Source of the DNA: Daphnia pulex
Taxonomy: Eukaryota; Arthropoda; Branchiopoda; Diplostraca; Daphniidae
DNA: 64,000 bases
Assembly: GCF_021134715.1 (NCBI RefSeq)
Contig: NC_060017.1
Span: forward strand, 6,510,001 to 6,574,000
Reading direction: 5' to 3'
Positions 1 to 12,658 of this stretch are shown here, piece after piece. The notes under the pieces were generated by a model. The model saw nothing but the letters and a program-made list of their open reading frames with translations, was not told the DNA's origin and did not search any database. The translations under genes and the position numbers were made by a program. Numbering within the stretch: the first letter of the stretch is position 1; the number at the start of each line of letters is the position of its first letter.

Positions 1-3000
1 TCGGTGTTGTCCTAAAAGATAAAGATGACATTAAAACCGTCAAGTGAAACAAATCTTAATCAAATACTTACAACGTGGTTGGGGGAGGTAACGGCATCAT
101 TTTGTGTTTTTGGACTACCATCCCTGGTTGGCGAGGCTCCTAATTTCTTTTTGGGTTTGAAAGGATCCTCGTTCGGATCGAAAGCAAACTCAACTTCGAA
201 CGCATCCGATTTTGCAACATTAGCTGCTGGTCGGGCGACTCGGGGACGGATGGGTTTGCGTACAAAAGGTGCTTTCTTGGTTGGACTTGTTCCAGCTGGT
301 TTCTCTGATTTAGATTCAGAGGATTGTTGCTCTTCAGTCGGCTCAGCTTCCTTATCGTTTGTCGACATGCTTTCCTTCATCTTGGTCTCTTGAGATCCTG
401 GAAAAACATCTATCAATGTTTCAATTGTTTTCAAATATATAAAGTGACTTTTTGACTAACCGTTAACAGTGGCGACAGGCGACGCGTTTTCCAAGTCTTC
501 CAGTTTGTCCAGGAAACTCAAGTCGTAACCCTTTTTAGGTACAATCAACGGTGCCTCTTCACAGGCTTCTCGCCCAGTGTCAGAGTGTACTGAAACTTCA
601 GCTGGTTTTTCTTCCACGATAGTTTCGTCTTGAGCGGACACTTTATTCTCTTCAGATTCTAAATAAAATAAACTGTCAAAACAACCACGATACAATGGCT
701 ACTTGAATAAACTACCTTGTGACGTGATGGGAATGAATGAAGTTTCTTGGTCGACGTCCACTTGGGGAGTCGTGACAACAGCCTCGTCTTTTTCCACCTG
801 TTGATCAACTGGAGTAGACGGACCGCTTTCTTGTTCCGTAATAACTACAGAAAATACATAAATAATGAAGAAATGGAAGAATGTTAGAATGGCAGCAATC
901 GAAACAAGAAATCGATTCTTAATTATTGTAAAAACATGTGTTTCGTGGGAACGCATTTGCATATCAATCGACCTCCACCACAATGCTGTCCGTCCTTGAG
1001 TGTGTAATAAGATACGATAATGAAAGAATGCCGTTGGCATGATACCCAGACTACATTTCCTTCTAAAAAAATTTAGATTCCAGCCAGTGGCCGTAAACTT
1101 CAGAATGTTTTAGATAATAGGATCAATTACCTCTTAAAGCAGTAGAGTCGGAAATCGGGGTCGAGAGCTGGGGGAGAAGTTTAGCTTGACTGATAGATGG
1201 AGTAGCGTTCTCTAGATCATCAAACCTATCCAAAAAACTGAGGTCGTAACCTTTCTTGGTTACAATTGGCTTTTCTTCTGGTAAACTTGTCGGTTTGACT
1301 GCAGTCGTCTCGGCGTCTGCTGATGACAGTTCCGGCGAAACGTCTTCAGTTACTGCAGATGTTTGGTTTTCTTCGCTAAGGGCTTCGCTGACTTCAGCGG
1401 GACAACTTTTGTCAGCTGCGTTCAAAACGGTTTGTTCACCGGAAGAAGCGAAAGTCGAATCGCCTTCAGCTGGAACCGTGTCAACTTCGCTGCAACTGAT
1501 ATCAACCGGCTCTAAGGCCCCGGAAATCTCGATGATGGAAGTTGGCTGCTCTTCAACAACTGAAACGATTTCTTCTTTGTTGATCGTCAAGCTAAGTTCC
1601 TCAGTGACAGCAGGGTTTTGCTCTTCCTCGTCTGGAACTGTTTTCTTTTCAGAAACAATTTGATCTTCCTCGATTGCAACAGTTTCTTTTTCGACGACTG
1701 AAACAGGTTCTCCTTCGATGACTGGAACAACTTCCGATTCGAGAACTGGAACCGTCTCCTCAACAACTGGAACAGTTTCCTCCTCGACGACTGGAACAGT
1801 TTCCTCCTCGACGACTGGAACAATTTCCTCTTCAACGACTTGAACAATTTCCTCTTTGACTACTGGAACAATTTCCTCTTCGGCGATTGGAACAGATACC
1901 TCTTCGACGACAGGAACAGTTGTATTCAATTCGACTACTGGATCAGTTTCCTCTTGGACAGCAGTTTGTTTTTCCTCAACTGAAACTGTTTCGTCTACGG
2001 CCGGAACAATTTCTTCTTTCAAGTCTGGAACGGTTTCTTCTAAAACAATTTCTTTTTCTTCAGCTGGAACAATTTCTTTTTCTTCAGCTGGAACAGTTTC
2101 TTCCTCTACAACTGGAACCGTTTCTTCGACAGTCGAAACTACTACTTCTTCTTGAGCTGGAGTATTTTCTTCCTCTATAACTGGAACAGTTTCTACGACA
2201 GTTGAAGCTACTTCTTCTTTAACTGGAACAGATTCTTCGACAGTTGAAACTATTTCTTCTTCTACAACTGGAACAGACTCTTCGACAGTTGAAACTATTT
2301 CTTCTTCTACAACTCGAATAATTTCTTCTTGACAGCTGTCAATTTCCTCGTTCTCTTCTTCAATTACTTGGTGTTTTTGATCCTCGACGATTGACGATGA
2401 ACAATCTGGATCATTGATGAAATTTTTGGTCCTGGGATGACCTTTCAAATCAGCAAATGAGCTATGCTCCGATGGCTGGTCAAGAAACGAAGCAAATTCA
2501 GAGTCGTCTTGATTAGTGACAGAAACGTCTCGCGTGACAGACAAAACGTCCCGTGTTGCGTCAGCAGGAAGGATGTCTTCTTCCTCGTATACCGAAGAAG
2601 AAACAGTTTGATTCACAGCGACAATGGGTGTGTTTTCGTCCTCACTCAACGGGAAAGTTGTGTTTAAAGTTGGCGTAGCAGGTGATTGTTTAGTTAGCAC
2701 TTGCTTCGAGAGCATCAAACGTTCAAACTGAGTAATCAATTCAACATCCACTTCATTCGACGGATTGTTGGGTGTCACTGCTGCTAGCGTATCGGCTTCG
2801 GAATCTAAAACGGAGACATCAACGTCAGATCCAGACGAAGGTGAAAACGGTTGCGAAGTCCTGGCAGGGAAATTGGCTATAGCACCCAATGAATCTGTTT
2901 CTTCCTTGGGTACCGCGTTTACTGCGGGAATATGGGGCAAACTCTCCGGTGCTGAATCTACAGTTGGCAATGAGTAGTCTTTAAGACTAGCATCGACAGT

Positions 3001-5809
3001 GACATCACCAACAGGAAGAACGTGCGACGAATCGAAATCTAAATACCAACCAGGAGCGTCAATTGGCGTAGACGCGTCAAAGGCTGTCGACGGATGGACA
3101 GTCGAGTCCAGGTATAGAGTATCTAAAAATGGAAATACAAATTTGAAAATCGTCTATCTATTATATAAATAGTGTTACGTAACACACCGTGCAATTGTGG
3201 CTGTTCGTCAGCGCTTTCGTATTCGTCCGATTCAGAAACAACATCGGTTGGAGGTCCCGATGCGGCAACGTTGGGTACCAAATCAGGCAAAAATAGTTTC
3301 TGTTTTTTCAAATGTAATGAAGTGGGTGCTTTGAAGTTTTCTTTCTTCTGCTCAGGTTCCTTAAAGTTTTCTTCTACGACTTTGTTAGCTAGATCCTCAA
3401 CGAAGCCACGGGCCAGATCGCAGTGGGTTTCATGATCATAACGGGTGATGACGGCTGTCCGTTCAGACCAAGCCTCTGCATCCAGGTCCACGGCAACTGC
3501 TTCGCATTTCTCTTCTTCGTTTGTCCCCGAACCCTGCATGAAACCAAATAAGAATGAATTTTCGTTCGTGATAGCACACCAGAGGAAAAGATAATAAAAC
3601 AAGCGATTTTCTCTTATTCAGTCTGATCACGTCCCTTAGCCTCAAGGCTAAGGGACGGCAAGCTGCAATAGTTACTGCCGGGCGATTACTGTCTACTCTA
3701 AAACTCTTTCCCCCCTCTCTCTTCATGGATCTGTTGTTTTTAACGCTTTAGTTCTCCAAAAATAGGCAAACAAATGAACGCTTCCGGGCACATTCATTCC
3801 TAACATTCCTTCTAATATTATAAGGCAAACTCAATATTACATAGCAACGGTCTTAGCACAACAGAATATTCATTTGCGCTTCGTGTCCCATGCACTTTAG
3901 GGGCTGCCCGAAATGTACACCGAACCAGAGATCCTAAATAGCTGATGGGGGGGGGGGGCAACAAAAACATTAGACTACACCCAAATAACACTGAATATAC
4001 CTGAAGCCATTTCCGTACGAAATTCATCGTTTTGGCAATACACTGATTTTGGATCTTTTCCAGAAAGAGAAAATACCATAACTAACAACTGGAGCAAATA
4101 TATTAAGTTATCCGACACTACAGATCATGGTTGACAACAGCATCACTTGTCATCCGGATTTGTCACTCCCGACTGTGAAAAAAGAAACGATGAGAATCTG
4201 TACCACACACACTAGTCTGTGTGTCTGTCGAACAATTTTTACCCTCGAGGACCTTTTCCCATGCCCTCCCCCTTGATCCCAGAAAATAGAAAATCAGACC
4301 GACATTGGCGACATCGGGCGTTCGTTATTACAACTACGTCAACCCTTTTTTCTTTTTAACTATTTCCATCGGACTCGCCCAGTCACATTTCACATACATC
4401 CGAACGACAATTCTATTATTATTATTATTTAAAAAATTAATTTGATTATCTGCAAATACTTTTAAACAAAATAAAAAAAACAGTTTCAAAAAATTCAGTG
4501 AACGCCCTTACCCATAGTATGTTGCCCATAGTGCGGTTTACGACCCTGTTGAATAGTGGCTCTGCCACACCGGAAACCCAAAATATCCATCCGCACAGCC
4601 GGAAATTGTTTTAAGACTAAAAATACCCTAACTAATACCAAGCTCAAGAGGGCAAATATTCTACACTTGATTCTGTACTGGGCAGAATACCTCCTGTCAC
4701 TCGGCTGCTGTACAAAATCTGCGTTCCCTTTGAAGTAACAACGGCGCAGACTCGGAATTGCACTGATCAATAACCCACGTTAGCTATTTTTTTAAAATGT
4801 TGATTGTTTACTCCATTTTAATTTCAGTATTTTAGTATAAGAAATCCCTACACTTGTGTACATTTCACCAACAGTATTAGATGAATGAAAATGTCAATCT
4901 TTTACCTTTTCAAATGAATGTCAGTTAAAACAATAAAATTTATCAATCAATTGTTGTAGACAAAGAAGTATAGAGAATTCATTAAATGACTAACTTTCCA
5001 CACGACCAGAAGAGGTCTTGTGTGCATAATATAACTGGTTAGGTTATATATGTCAATTCATAGCACTGCAATGACGTCATACTTTCAGGTATTTTGTCGA
5101 CGTTTGGGCTAAAAGTAGGATATTCGCAATTGCGAAAGATTGCAGTTTACTCACCTAATAGTCTTGATGGCTTTTGATGAATAAAAATTGTGTTAAATAA
5201 AGAAAATGGGTTGTTGAAACGCGACAGACACAAACACGAGTCGGAACGTAAACAATACACGCCTACCAACCACTTTCACCTCTCTCCAGACAAAAAGTCC
5301 CGAAGTCATCGGAGTGACTAGCGCCACCGCTATTTCGTGAGGCAATAACCACGAAATATATTTTTTTTATTTTAAACCCAACTGATTCTATTTTAATCTA
5401 GTTCATTAAAACCTGCAGTTATCAACTTATAAGAAAATCTTCAAGTATCAATATTACATAACATCACCATTATGACGAATGACTGAAATTACTTCTATCA
5501 TGTATCTCGAACTGAACTAAAAGTAACCTATAAATCATTCATCCATTTTACATCTAATTCTTAATATGCAATAATTCTCACTAAGAAAAAAATCTCCCAA
5601 TTGTTCTTATGATTAACCTACTATTACAAAAGCAAGAAACTTACCAGCTCATTCATGATTTTTGTCTCACACACAAAGGATTTTGACGTGTTGACATCAG
5701 CCAAGACAGATCTGACAGCTCCTGGGGAACGTGGGCTAGCACAAATGGTGCTTTCAGTTTTAATAATTGTTTGAGTCGATGGCGGTAAATTTTCATCTCC
5801 AACTTCCAT
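1..5809 (-). CDS. TACC: TACC-like (transforming acidic coiled-coil) protein, C-terminus missing at left edge
   Basis: Exons in transcript order: 5645-5809, 3188-3533, 1131-3122, 716-844, 461-658, 72-397, then 1-12 running off the window. The six full exons give 1052 codons with consistent phases. TACC proteins bind centrosomes and microtubules, with ch-TOG/XMAP215 partners, through a C-terminal coiled coil, which would lie beyond base 1. What is visible is the family's acidic N-terminal part: a near-repeated KKGYDLSFLD motif (exons 3 and 5) and an FDPNEDPFKPKKK segment near the end, resembling the SDP/DPNxNPF-type motifs of the family. The start ATG at 5807-5809 gives MEVGDENLPP. Exon 3 holds a long run of VPVVEEE-type repeats. 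A probable 5' UTR intron lies at 5873-5932. The assignment rests on short motifs because the diagnostic coiled coil is not in view; another acidic scaffold protein is possible. Confidence 0.62.
1590..2340 (-). repeat. Degenerate coding repeat array (VPVVEEE-type heptads/octads) in TACC-like exon 3
   Basis: About 750 bases encode dozens of imperfect units such as ETVPVVEEE, EIVPAEEKE and ESVPVVEEE. The plus strand shows a recurring GGAACAGTTTCCTC/GACGACTGG pattern. Units vary from 7 to 13 residues and are not a clean tandem array. The bias leaves long spurious open frames on the opposite strand. The translated product is strongly acidic and probably disordered. Confidence 0.85.
3534..5644 (-). 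other. Large intron 1 of the TACC-like gene
   Basis: A 2.1 kb gap lies between the first coding exon and exon 2. It is AT-rich, with a poly-G run of about 10 bases at 3949-3958 and a perfect 12-bp inverted repeat at 3631-3656. A GGTGGCGCTAG element (reverse complement of 5318-5328) resembles an insect CTCF site. No convincing coding exon was seen inside it. An alternative promoter or exon cannot be excluded. Confidence 0.6.
3631..3656. repeat. Perfect 12-bp inverted repeat with 2-nt spacer
   Basis: GTCCCTTAGCCT, then CA, then AGGCTAAGGGAC: both 12-base arms match exactly. It lies about 100 bases into the TACC-like intron 1. It could be a cruciform, a dimeric protein-binding site or the residue of a small inverted-repeat element. 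No longer terminal repeats or target duplication were seen. Confidence 0.85.
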
Positions 5810-6885
5810 GACTAATGGCGTGGCCGATGGACGTATTGGTAAGAAATATTAAACTCAATAGTCTTGGACTTCCTAATAAAATAGAAAATGTTTTACAACT
5901 AACTGGATGTAAGTCAAGATTAAATGGTTTACCTTAATTATTACTGAGGAGAGTAAAAACGAAACAGTTGCGTTGAAATGACAGAGATGACGTTTATCTT
6001 TCACGAGAAGTCGAGAACTAAAACTGCCAGTTTAAACTTATCTGCGACATTGCCAGTTTGTCAAATTCATACTTTCATTTTTCCTCGCCGGCTCGTCGGG
6101 CGTCGGCCACCAGAGCTGTCGGCCGCCAGGGCGATTGGCCAGCCAGAAGAAATAAAAAAGTATCGTTTACATCGACGGCGAATCGGCGACAAGTCGACAC
6201 CATTTTTCTGTGGAACAGTTTTTTGCTCATTCATGAAAGAAAACATCATAGAAAAATAGTGTTTTGCAATAACGTTAATCTCTTTTCTTCTGAATAATAA
6301 ACATTTGAATCGAAACAGCTCGATCACAAAATAAGGCACAAGACTTTAATGATAACAAGACTCAAGATTTATCCATTAAACTGGCCCACAACGTAAATAA
6401 TAAGCTAGAAATTTGTAACATAATGTTGATCATCTATCTAAAATTCCGGGAAATTAATCAAACTGTGATGAAATGAAAATAAAGATCGTTTTTTTTTATT
6501 ATTTTAGGAAAGTTAAATTAAATGTCGAAATGAGACCAAATATAAATACAGCATACAACAGTACCTGTACTGGAAAATACTACAGACCACATAAGCACAG
6601 ACCATTATTTTTTTAAATTAATTAATCAATGTGGTGCACTTAGCACTTTGCATATCGAATTATACTTCCTCTGTATAGGATGTGGAATTAAAGATAATTA
6701 AACCGCAATTTCCTGAGCAATAACAAAAATACGATTAATCGGAACTACATTGCACCGCATTAATATTTCAACAACGATAAGAAAACCCAAATTCTTTGTA
6801 ATGAAAACCTTAAAATAGTGTTAACATATTATAGGAAAGCGTCATTTGATTTGGAAAACTTGTAGGACGCAGTCGACAATCCAAG
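5810..6885. other. Intergenic region between divergent TACC-like and chitin-binding genes
   Basis: It holds a likely 5' UTR intron of the TACC-like transcript (minus strand, donor at 5931-5932, acceptor at 5873-5874, 60 bases). A GC-rich patch at about 6080-6150 contains GCGATTGGCC, an inverted CCAAT box, and probably marks the TACC-like promoter. The rest is AT-rich. A TTAAAATA about 33 bases before TCATTT at 6842 could be the core promoter of the chitin-binding gene; this is weak evidence. Confidence 0.45.
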
Positions 6886-8128
6886 ATGGTAAAGATCCAA
6901 GTTTTGGCTTTACTAGCCATCGTCTTTTGTTTCGCATTGCAGAGTCAAGCATCTCCGCTTGCCCTGCGTGAGGAGAACGACGGAGAGGAAACCGATCGAG
7001 AATTTGAAGATGCTTTCGAAGATGCTTTCGAGGCAGCACTGAACGAAGAACAGGCCCGACAGTTGGAAAATGTCGAAGAAGCTCGTAATTTTGAAGAAGA
7101 TGACGACGAAGTTGCCCGAACTTTACGCGAGATTGCCGACACAGCAACCGATGAAGAATTCGAAGATGCCTTTGCTGCCGCATTGCAAAAAAGAGTGGCG
7201 CGAAATTTCCAAAATTTTAAAAATTTCGAAGAAGCTCGTAATTTTGAAGAAGATGATGACGAAGTAGCCCGAACTTTACGCCAGATTGCCGACACAGCAA
7301 CCGATGAAGAATTCGAAAATGCCTTTGCTGCCGCTTTGCAAAAAAGAGTGGCGCGAAATTTCAAAAATTTCGAAAATGTCGAAGAAGCTCGTAATTTTGA
7401 AGACGACGATGACGAAGTAGCGCGAGCTTTACGCGAGATTGCCGACACGGCAACCGATGAAGAATTCGAAAATGCCTTTGCTGCCGCAATGCAAAAAAAA
7501 GAAGCGCGAAATTTTGAAGAAGAAATGGATCTCAGTGTAAGTTGTATTTTTCATTGATTAAAAAACTTTCTTAACTTAATTTCTGTTTTCACAGGAAGAT
7601 GATCAATCTGAATATGAGCGACAAATTTCCGCTGATTTTGATATTACGCCACCAAAAGAATACGAAGTTCGTCAGGTACCTGCACCAGTAGTACCTGTAG
7701 CAGTGGTCCCTGCGCCAGAGGTCCCTGCACCAGTAGTACCTGCGCCAGAGGTCCCTGCACCAGTAGTACCTGCGCCAGAGGTCCCTGCACCAGTAGTACC
7801 TGCGCCAGAGGTCCCTGCACCAGTAGTACCTGCGCCAGTGGTCCCTGCACCAGTAGTACCTGCGCCAGTAGTACCTGCACCAGCACCAAGTGGCAAACCC
7901 AGGACAACCGAACCGCTGCGACTAAGCCAACTCATTGTTAGGCCTATGTTAATTAAACGTTGTCAAGGCGCAACTAATTACTCTGTCGGACATTGCGCGA
8001 AATATCTTTCCTGCGGTAGGCAATTGTTCCGTGGAGCTGTCAGGACTTGCGAATCTGGACAGCTTTTTGACGCTGTTCTCAAGAAATGCAATGACGCAGA
8101 GAAAGTAGATTGCAACATCCGAACTTAA
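6886..8128 (+). CDS. Secreted acidic repeat protein with C-terminal chitin-binding type-2 (peritrophin-A, CBM14) domain
   Basis: Two coding exons, 6886-7536 and 7595-8128, give 394 residues. The N-terminus MVKIQVLALLAIVFCFALQS is a clear signal peptide. Residues of about 65-217 hold three copies of a 51-residue unit (ARNFEEDDDEVAR... ADTATDEEFE.AFAAALQK). Exon 2 starts with a spacer, then a proline-rich VPAPVVPAPE array, and ends in a six-cysteine domain with spacings C-10-C-5-C-11-C-12-C-7-C, typical of CBM14/peritrophin-A. CBM14 domains bind chitin, so the protein is probably extracellular, in the cuticle or the peritrophic matrix. The acidic repeats could bind calcium or stay disordered. 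I do not recognise a named ortholog; the architecture may be restricted to this lineage. It converges with WDR11, 328 bases away. Confidence 0.88.
7081..7539 (+). repeat. Three in-frame 153-bp tandem units (51 residues each)
   Basis: The anchor GCTCGTAATTTTGAAGA begins at 7081, 7234 and 7387, exactly 153 bases apart, and each unit encodes EEARNFE-DDDEVAR...ADTATDEEFE...AFAAALQK. A shortened fourth copy (EARNFEEEMD) follows at about 7501. The exact multiple of three keeps the frame, and the high identity suggests recent duplication or gene conversion. Confidence 0.95.
7676..7885 (+). repeat. 30-bp minisatellite encoding VPAPVVPAPE
   Basis: Near-identical 30-base units start at 7721, 7751, 7781 and 7811, with variant units before and after. 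Each encodes two pentapeptides, VPAPV and VPAPE. The array sits in exon 2 between the acidic repeats and the chitin-binding domain and would form an extended proline-rich linker. Copy number is likely to vary between alleles. Confidence 0.95.
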
Positions 8129-8456
8129 TCATTTAAATATTAAGCGAAAGAAAAACCATAGTCTCTATAGACTGACGTGTACCACCTTACTGTATCACTT
8201 CCAAGTTTCTTTCTTCACTTCTCGTTTTTACTTTTCCCAAAACTTCAATCTAAAAAGACAACTGTCAAAATTCCAATGATTTGAATACATCCTTTCTGCA
8301 TTCATGAGCACCTTTCAATAATCATAATTAACTTTAACCAATGGATTTAATATTACAAAAAGTAGTAACAAGATAAATGGAAAGTACTCAACAAGTACGG
8401 AATGACTCGGTTTTGGGAAATGTGGGGAAAATAGTGTAAATGGTATTCTATGAACT
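8129..8456. other. Convergent 3' intergenic region
   Basis: This 328-base gap holds the 3' UTRs of the chitin-binding gene (+) and WDR11 (-). It is AT-rich, and I see no additional gene. Confidence 0.6.
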
Positions 8457-11400
8457 TTAACAGCTTGAAATTGCATCAACATCCAAAATGTTCCATTCGT
8501 CCATGAGCTGTTGGCCGCTAGGTCCACCAAAACCTGCCCATTCTTTGGCCTCGGACTGCCATCCGGAATCATAGAGAAGCCGAGCATATTGACAATAAAG
8601 GCCGTGCTGAAAATAAATTCGTTAAAATAATCAAAGATGGATATTTTTAATTTAAAATGATGAATAAACGAACCATGAAATCCAATTGAATTGCATCATT
8701 TGCTTGGTGCAAGCCATTTTCCTCAGCGGCTCGTAATAACAAGGCGGCAGCGTCGTGCATTTGCTGCTGGACCAGAAGTTCTGCCGCCTTGTGCCATGCC
8801 CCAACCGCGGTTAGGACCAGCGTAGCCGCAAATTTTTGACGACAGTTATTCAAATGAGCAGCCCAACGTCTCCAGATCTCTGCGGCTTCAGCTATTTCCG
8901 GTTGAGTATCACCAGCTCTTTCCTTTTCCTTCATTAGAAGCAGTTTCGCAACTCGAGCCGAATCTTCCCATAAATGATTGGCTTGAAGATAACGACACGC
9001 ATCAGGCACTTGTCCATTGAGAATAAGGATTTCAACGCCTTGCCAGATATGACCAGAAGCTATCAGATGAGTGGCTACAAGCTTCAGTGTGCTATGCGCA
9101 TTGCCGTGACATCCAGCCGGCTGTAGTATGGCAGCAAGACACGCCAGCAAATGGTTGCTGTAAAAATGACCATGCTCCGATTCAGTGTTGAGTAATAAAG
9201 CAATCGCTTTATCCTTGTCGTTGAGCAAGAGATGATCGCGAGTCAGTTGGCGTGTGTGTTCGTAAGCCCGAGGTTTGGATTGGTAGAGAGCCGCTCGCTC
9301 CGTCGCCATTTGACGGTAGGTAGAAGAATCGCAAAGTAAATCATAGACGGTGTCCAGGGGTGTGGCACATTCTTTTCCGGAATGAAAGCGCAGATAATAG
9401 GAGGCAACAGTCCATAGCTCAGCCTGTGGTTGATCGCCGCAAAGTAGAGCAGCTCGAAAGCACTGATCGGGAATTCCAGTTTTAACTAACGGGATGTGGT
9501 CGGAAATGTAATTCAAGATTAAGTCTTTGCTTGGATTTGTGCATTTGCTTGAAGTTGGGATATTCAGCTGAACGCTTGTCTTGATGGCTTGAAAAGCAGA
9601 ACGTGGCATTAGTAAAGGGCAGGGAACTGGATCTTGTGCATATTCTCCCATGCATGAGCTGCACTGCTGTAGAGAAATGTCAAACACTCGAATGGATCCG
9701 TCGGAGCATGCCAGCAGTGGTCTGTCAGAAGCCGACCATTCTGCATCCAAAATAGACAAATAATCGCGGAAAGGAGAATTCCTCCATTGTCCTAACCGTT
9801 CGCTTTCTAATTGCCAAAAGTAAACATTCCAATCAATAATCATGTAATGGAAAACAAAAATGTATGACATTTTTACCTTTGACGTCCCAGATATCAAGCC
9901 CGTCCATGTGAAGTACGAGTAACTTCATATTATTCTTACCGGGGGCAAATCGCAACTTTCGAATTGGGCTTTTGGAATGGGGTAGAGGACGGAAATGACG
10001 TGTCCGCCATTCCCAAATAGCGACGCCTCCTTCAGCATCACCAAGAGCCATCCATTCGCTCTTCCATGCCATAGACACGATTCCATTCAACGTGTTCTAA
10101 AACATAACCAGATAAATAAAACTTGTTCGAATGTAATAGACAACTGAAATACCGGAGGAGATAGTCGAGCACCATCTTTGACTACACTCCCATCGACGGT
10201 CAAGTGATAGAGATTACCGTCTGGATCGGCGAAAACAAAAAACTCCTTGACGCTCAAACCCGTCAATAAAGTGACACCTAATTATAGTAAAATTTAAGCA
10301 AGAAAAACAAAAATAAACCAATTTTTAATATTACTGGAGTCTGAATCTTCCGCTAAAGATTTTTTGACGTGTCGTTGAAGATGGGAAGGCAACCATTCCA
10401 GACTAGTGATTGTAGGAAACCGTTTCGGTAATGTCCGGATAAGGGTCAAATGACGTAAATCCCAAAGTTCAGGAGGCGCCTCTTTGAACACGACCATAAA
10501 GTATTGCTTTAACGGAGAAACACGGAGAAGTTCTAAAGGCGATTCTTCTCCTCGATCAGCTCGGACTGAAACCACTCTGCCAGTTTGAACGTTAGTCAAA
10601 ATTATCTCGTTACGCACCCAACCACCGATAGCAGCTGGAGACGATTGTGCATAACTGAGAAATTCGTCCATTTGTACCCACTCAATTCCTGGAAAAAGAT
10701 AACGATAAATAAAAGTTATAAAACTATGAAGATAACAATAGTTTGTACCTTTGACAGCATAATTGTGAACAGCAAGTTCTTTCTTGATCAGCCCAGATGA
10801 TACGTCACAAATTTGGATAGTACCATTGGCACATCCTACAGCTACAAGTGGTTTATAATATTGCATATTTTTTACTGTGAGTGGTGGACACATCTTCATC
10901 ACGCATTGGTTGGAGGAGAGTGGAAAGCCAGATAGAGAAGTCAACAATCCAGATAGAGAGAATTTAAGCGATAGTTTGCTATTGCAGTTCGTCCATAATG
11001 GAGGCATTATTTCTGCCAGGCAACCTTGTTGCTTCATGGCATTGGAGCTAAAAAGTAAAACTAGTAATTAAAATGTGAACTTCGATGCTAAATTTTAAAG
11101 GAAATAGAACCTTAAATCGTAGAAGTAAAGCCTTCCGTCAGAGAGGAGGAGAGCTGTACGTGATTCGAGAAGTGGATGCATAGCAGCACCCAATATTTTG
11201 TTGCTTTTGGTCAGTCGAATGCTTTCCGTCTGGGATCGCTGTTCGTAGTGTAACTCGACATCTAATTCAGGAGCATTCCATGGGGAATGTGAAGGGGTTG
11301 CCGGCTCTGTTGATTGCACAATTCCTCTTCGAATGCGACCACTCAAGGAACCCGATTCGTGGACGCAGATCAGCATGTCCCGCTGTCGGCACAGTAGTAA

Positions 11401-12658
11401 CTGTTGTAGTGGGGAATAGCTTCGATCCGTGGAAAGTAAAACAGCTACTGTGTGATGAATCCTTAAATCTACCAGTAGGATTTCTCTGGAATAGACCAGG
11501 CATATGATGTGGCGCAAAGAACGATGAAAACTGAGCTGCAGACATTCATTTAGTGAAGTCATGCCCTGCTCTTCTGGACGAGGAGCAGATTCGCCTACAA
11601 TGATATCTCGCATCAATTTGCGAAGTCGATCCCGAGAACGATCAGAAGAACTTAATGGCATTGGCACACTTGGTGTGCTAGGTGTGGTGGCAGCTTTTGG
11701 AGACGAAATGTAGAATTTTCGGCCATTGCTGGAAGGGGCTTTGAACAATGAAAAATCTTCGACCAACAGGATGCAATCAGGACATAAAACTATAAAAAAA
11801 AGTTTGAAGAATTTAGCATATTTTATATCATTTTTACAGCTATTAGCGGAAAAATTACACGCTAGTCTTGTGGGATCAAATGGATCGAAATCAATCGCTA
11901 AGATTTGTTCAGCATATGTTTTCTTCCATAATTTGGTCCCTGTAGTGACATCCCAAATCACAAATGAATAAGGGGGGTGGATCACCATTAAATATTTTTC
12001 ACTGTTGTCAAAATGTTGAGCCCACATTATATCTGCAGAAGTCAATAAATAAATACAATTAACTGTAATGTACTGCATAATTTGATAAAATTTAATTACC
12101 TTGTATTGACTTATTTCCATCACTTAAAATGTGTAAAGCTACACCAGTAATAACATCCCAAATTATTATCACTCCAGAACTATCAGCAGATGCCAGGATC
12201 ATTGAGTGACATGGGGAGTTATTAGTTGAAGTGCTTGAAGAAATAGTCCCTGATGGAATTTTACCAGGCCACTTAACCTATTTCAAGAGAAGAGATAAAT
12301 AAGCAACCCATGATACTGTAATTTTTTGAATATATGTCACCTTTACAACTGCTGTTTTGTGTTTATCTAGAGTCTGAACAACTTGCAATTGAATCGTATC
12401 AACTATCACAACTGTGTGGTTTGAACCATAAGCCAGAAGACCTGTAGGACTCCTACAATAAAAATAATTTATTGTCATGCTCGATATGATTAATTTCCAT
12501 CAACATTTTCCTTTTACACTAAATACTTGGATTATGAAATATAACAAAATGCATTTTTACCAATCTATTGCCCCCTTGTTTTTTATGGAACAACCAGCTG
12601 TTAAACTCCTAGGGAATATTCGAGGATAGTTCACATCCCTTTGAGAGGTTTCCTCCAT
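8457..12658 (-). CDS. WDR11: WDR11 homolog, WD-repeat protein
   Basis: Eleven coding exons: 12561-12658, 12341-12452, 12100-12277, 11859-12032, 11111-11789, 10749-11047, 10335-10688, 10153-10277, 9877-10096, 8674-9806, 8457-8606. All phases agree and give 1173 residues, against about 1224 in human WDR11. Strong landmarks are LLAYGSNHTVVIVD, VVKVKWPGKIP, AIHPP-like MVIHPPYSFVIWDV, GTKLWKKTYAEQIL, FDPFDPTRLAFL and AREILLVDL-type blades, then a helical C-terminal half (AAELLVQQQMHDAAALLLR) ending in YDSGWQSEAKEW. WDR11 forms a complex with FAM91A1 that acts in TGN/endosomal golgin tethering and has been linked to Hedgehog signalling and cilia. It shares a 555-base divergent promoter region with mRpL43. 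The true final exon uses a different frame from the longest local open frame. Confidence 0.96.

Noticed and set aside
1856-2180. Two overlapping plus-strand open frames of nearly 100 codons
   Set aside because: They are antisense shadows of the VPVVEEE repeat exon; the serine/threonine-rich and leucine-rich translations are artefacts of repeat codon bias.
6945-7448. Minus-strand 167-codon serine-rich open frame
   Set aside because: Antisense of the acidic repeat exon, open only because GAA/GAC codons read as TTC/GTC on the other strand.
7644-7935. Minus-strand open frames translating as GAGTT or VLLVQGPLAQ repeats
   Set aside because: Antisense of the VPAPE minisatellite; no start context, no domain.
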